Assembly: GCF_020524885.1 (NCBI RefSeq)
Contig: NZ_JAIVKJ010000002.1
Location: 992,001-1,056,000, forward strand
DNA length: 64,000 nt
Direction of reading: 5' to 3'
Origin: Microbulbifer elongatus
GTDB lineage: Bacteria; Pseudomonadota; Gammaproteobacteria; Pseudomonadales; Cellvibrionaceae
Shown here: piece after piece, positions 62,710 to 64,000 of the stretch
Position numbering within the stretch: position 1 is the first letter of the stretch
Layout: the number at the start of each line of letters is the position of its first letter
Position numbers and translations under genes: made by a program
The notes under the pieces: model-generated
What the model was told of the DNA's origin: nothing
Databases searched by the model: none
The model's input: the letters and a program-made list of their open reading frames with translations, nothing else

Positions 62710-64000
62710 ATGGGAAAAATCATCGGCATCGACCTGGGTACCACTAACAGCTGTGTAGCGGTACTCGACGGCGACAAGGCCCGCGTTATTGAAAACGCCG
62801 AAGGCGATCGCACTACGCCTTCCATCGTTGCATTCACCGACGACAACGAAGTGCTGGTAGGCCAGTCTGCCAAGCGTCAGGCGGTGACCAACCCCACCAA
62901 CACCCTGTTCGCGGTGAAGCGCCTGATCGGCCGCAAATTCAAAGACGACGTTGTGCAGAAAGACATCAAAATGGTGCCTTACTCCATCGTTGAAGCCGAA
63001 AACGGCGACGCCTGGGTAGAGGTGAAGGGCGACAAGAAAGCACCGCCGCAGATCTCTGCCGAAGTGCTGAAGAAAATGAAGAAAACCGCGGAAGACTTCC
63101 TCGGTGAGAAAGTAGACGCAGCGGTAATCACCGTGCCGGCCTACTTCAACGACTCCCAGCGCCAGGCGACCAAAGACGCTGGCCGTATTGCGGGTCTCGA
63201 TGTTAAGCGCATTATCAATGAGCCGACTGCGGCTGCGCTGGCCTACGGCCTCGACAAGAAGGGCGGCGACCGCACCATCGCGGTGTACGACCTGGGTGGT
63301 GGTACCTTCGATATCTCCATCATCGAGATTGCTGACGTTGACGGCGAGATGCAGTTTGAAGTGCTGTCCACCAACGGTGACACCTTCCTCGGTGGTGAAG
63401 ACTTCGACCTGCGCCTGATCGATTACCTGGCCGAGCAGTTCAAGAAAGAACAGAGCATCGACCTGAAGGGCGACCCCCTGGCCATGCAGCGTCTGAAAGA
63501 AGCTGCCGAAAAGGCCAAGATCGAGCTGTCCTCCAGCCAGCAGACCGAAGTGAACCTGCCGTACATCACCGCAGATGCCACCGGTCCCAAGCACCTGGTT
63601 GTAAAACTGACCCGTGCCAAGCTGGAAAGCCTGGTAGAAGAACTGGTAACCCGCTCCCTGGAGCCGGTAAAAACTGCCTTGGCCGACGCAGACATGTCTG
63701 CTTCCAGCATCGACGAAGTGATTCTGGTGGGCGGTCAGACCCGTATGCCGCTGGTGCAGTCCAAGGTAACCGAATTCTTCGGCAAAGAGCCCCGCAAAGA
63801 CGTAAACCCGGATGAAGCGGTAGCCGTTGGTGCGGCGATCCAGGGCGCGGTTCTGGGCGGTGACGTGAAAGACGTACTGCTGCTGGACGTAACTCCGTTG
63901 ACCCTGGGTATCGAAACCATGGGTGGTGTTGCGACTCCGCTGATCGACAAGAACACCACCATCCCGACCAAGAAGTCCCAGGTGTTCTCCACTGCCGATG
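62710..64000 (+). CDS. dnaK: Chaperone DnaK, N-terminal part (cut by window edge)
   Basis: The first 430 codons of Hsp70. The start [18 protein letters not shown] is the phosphate-1 loop, [15 protein letters not shown] the phosphate-2 loop and [15 protein letters not shown] the adenosine site. The nucleotide-binding domain (~1-385) is complete, and the window ends in the beta-sandwich. T199-type regulatory Thr lies in the GGGTFD loop. It is preceded by a sigma32-like promoter and grpE; dnaJ is expected just outside. Confidence 0.98.
   Translation, partial: MGKIIGIDLGTTNSCVAVLDGDKARVIENAEGDRTTPSIVAFTDDNEVLVGQSAKRQAVTNPTNTLFAVKRLIGRKFKDDVVQKDIKMVPYSIVEAENGDAWVEVKGDKKAPPQISAEVLKKMKKTAEDFLGEKVDAAVITVPAYFNDSQRQATKDAGRIAGLDVKRIINEPTAAALAYGLDKKGGDRTIAVYDLGGGTFDISIIEIADVDGEMQFEVLSTNGDTFLGGEDFDLRLIDYLAEQFKKEQSIDLKGDPLAMQRLKEAAEKAKIELSSSQQTEVNLPYITADATGPKHLVVKLTRAKLESLVEELVTRSLEPVKTALADADMSASSIDEVILVGGQTRMPLVQSKVTEFFGKEPRKDVNPDEAVAVGAAIQGAVLGGDVKDVLLLDVTPLTLGIETMGGVATPLIDKNTTIPTKKSQVFSTAD

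Noticed and set aside
62650-63594. 314-codon minus-strand frame
   Set aside because: Antisense shadow of dnaK, a well known artefact of its codon use.

Overview
The window looks like the chromosome of a marine, polysaccharide-degrading gammaproteobacterium of the Cellvibrionales/Microbulbifer-Saccharophagus kind. This is inferred from the gene content (large TonB-dependent receptors, a PL6/PL7/PL17 alginate set with Ser/Gly linkers) and from the classical gammaproteobacterial order smpB / ratA-rnfH / bamE / fur / recN / grpE-dnaK. No 16S gene is present, so the taxon is not proven.

Layout. 0-6.7 kb: the start of a DUF1853 gene, a translationally coupled OmpW-like/autotransporter pair, a VIT-VWA surface protein and an XRE regulator. 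6.7-27.7 kb: an alginate utilisation locus with three TonB receptors, a modular PL7 endolyase, a six-gene operon (PL6 lyase, PL17 oligoalginate lyase, KdgF-type cupin, MFS transporter, SDR reductase, KdgK) and a GntR/FadR-type regulator. Polymer is cut outside or at the surface, oligomers enter through TonB receptors, PL17 releases unsaturated uronate, KdgF linearises it, the SDR reduces it to KDG and KdgK makes KDPG. The aldolase is outside the window. TTGGT/ACCAA half-sites occur in the two control regions that would drive the operon and two of the receptors. 27.9-41.7 kb: mostly housekeeping and metabolic genes (DTW protein, DUF429, GHL10 glycosidase, SDR, RNase R, cold-shock protein, MDR reductase, DUF3604 lipoprotein, MEST-like hydrolase, 2OG oxygenase), an IS3-family remnant, and an unlisted 57-codon PCP_red-like gene.

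41.8-51.4 kb: foreign DNA stacked on the 3' end of ssrA (tmRNA). A 26-bp piece of the ssrA 3' end recurs at 41804, and a 16-bp piece recurs at 44502 beside a perfect 30-bp inverted repeat. I read this as two elements in tandem: a sulfatase-bearing relic (41.8-44.5 kb) and an integrase-AlpA-HTH-primase/helicase satellite-like island (44.5-51.4 kb) with no virion genes and two exported proteins of unknown role.

51.9-64 kb: core genes rlmD, two SNF-family sodium symporters flanking smpB, ratA-rnfH, bamE, fur, an acyltransferase, recN, grpE and the 5' part of dnaK. Sigma32-like promoters precede grpE and dnaK.

I see no CRISPR array, rRNA or intact tRNA. The least explained parts are the ssrA island cargo and the OmpW/autotransporter pair.
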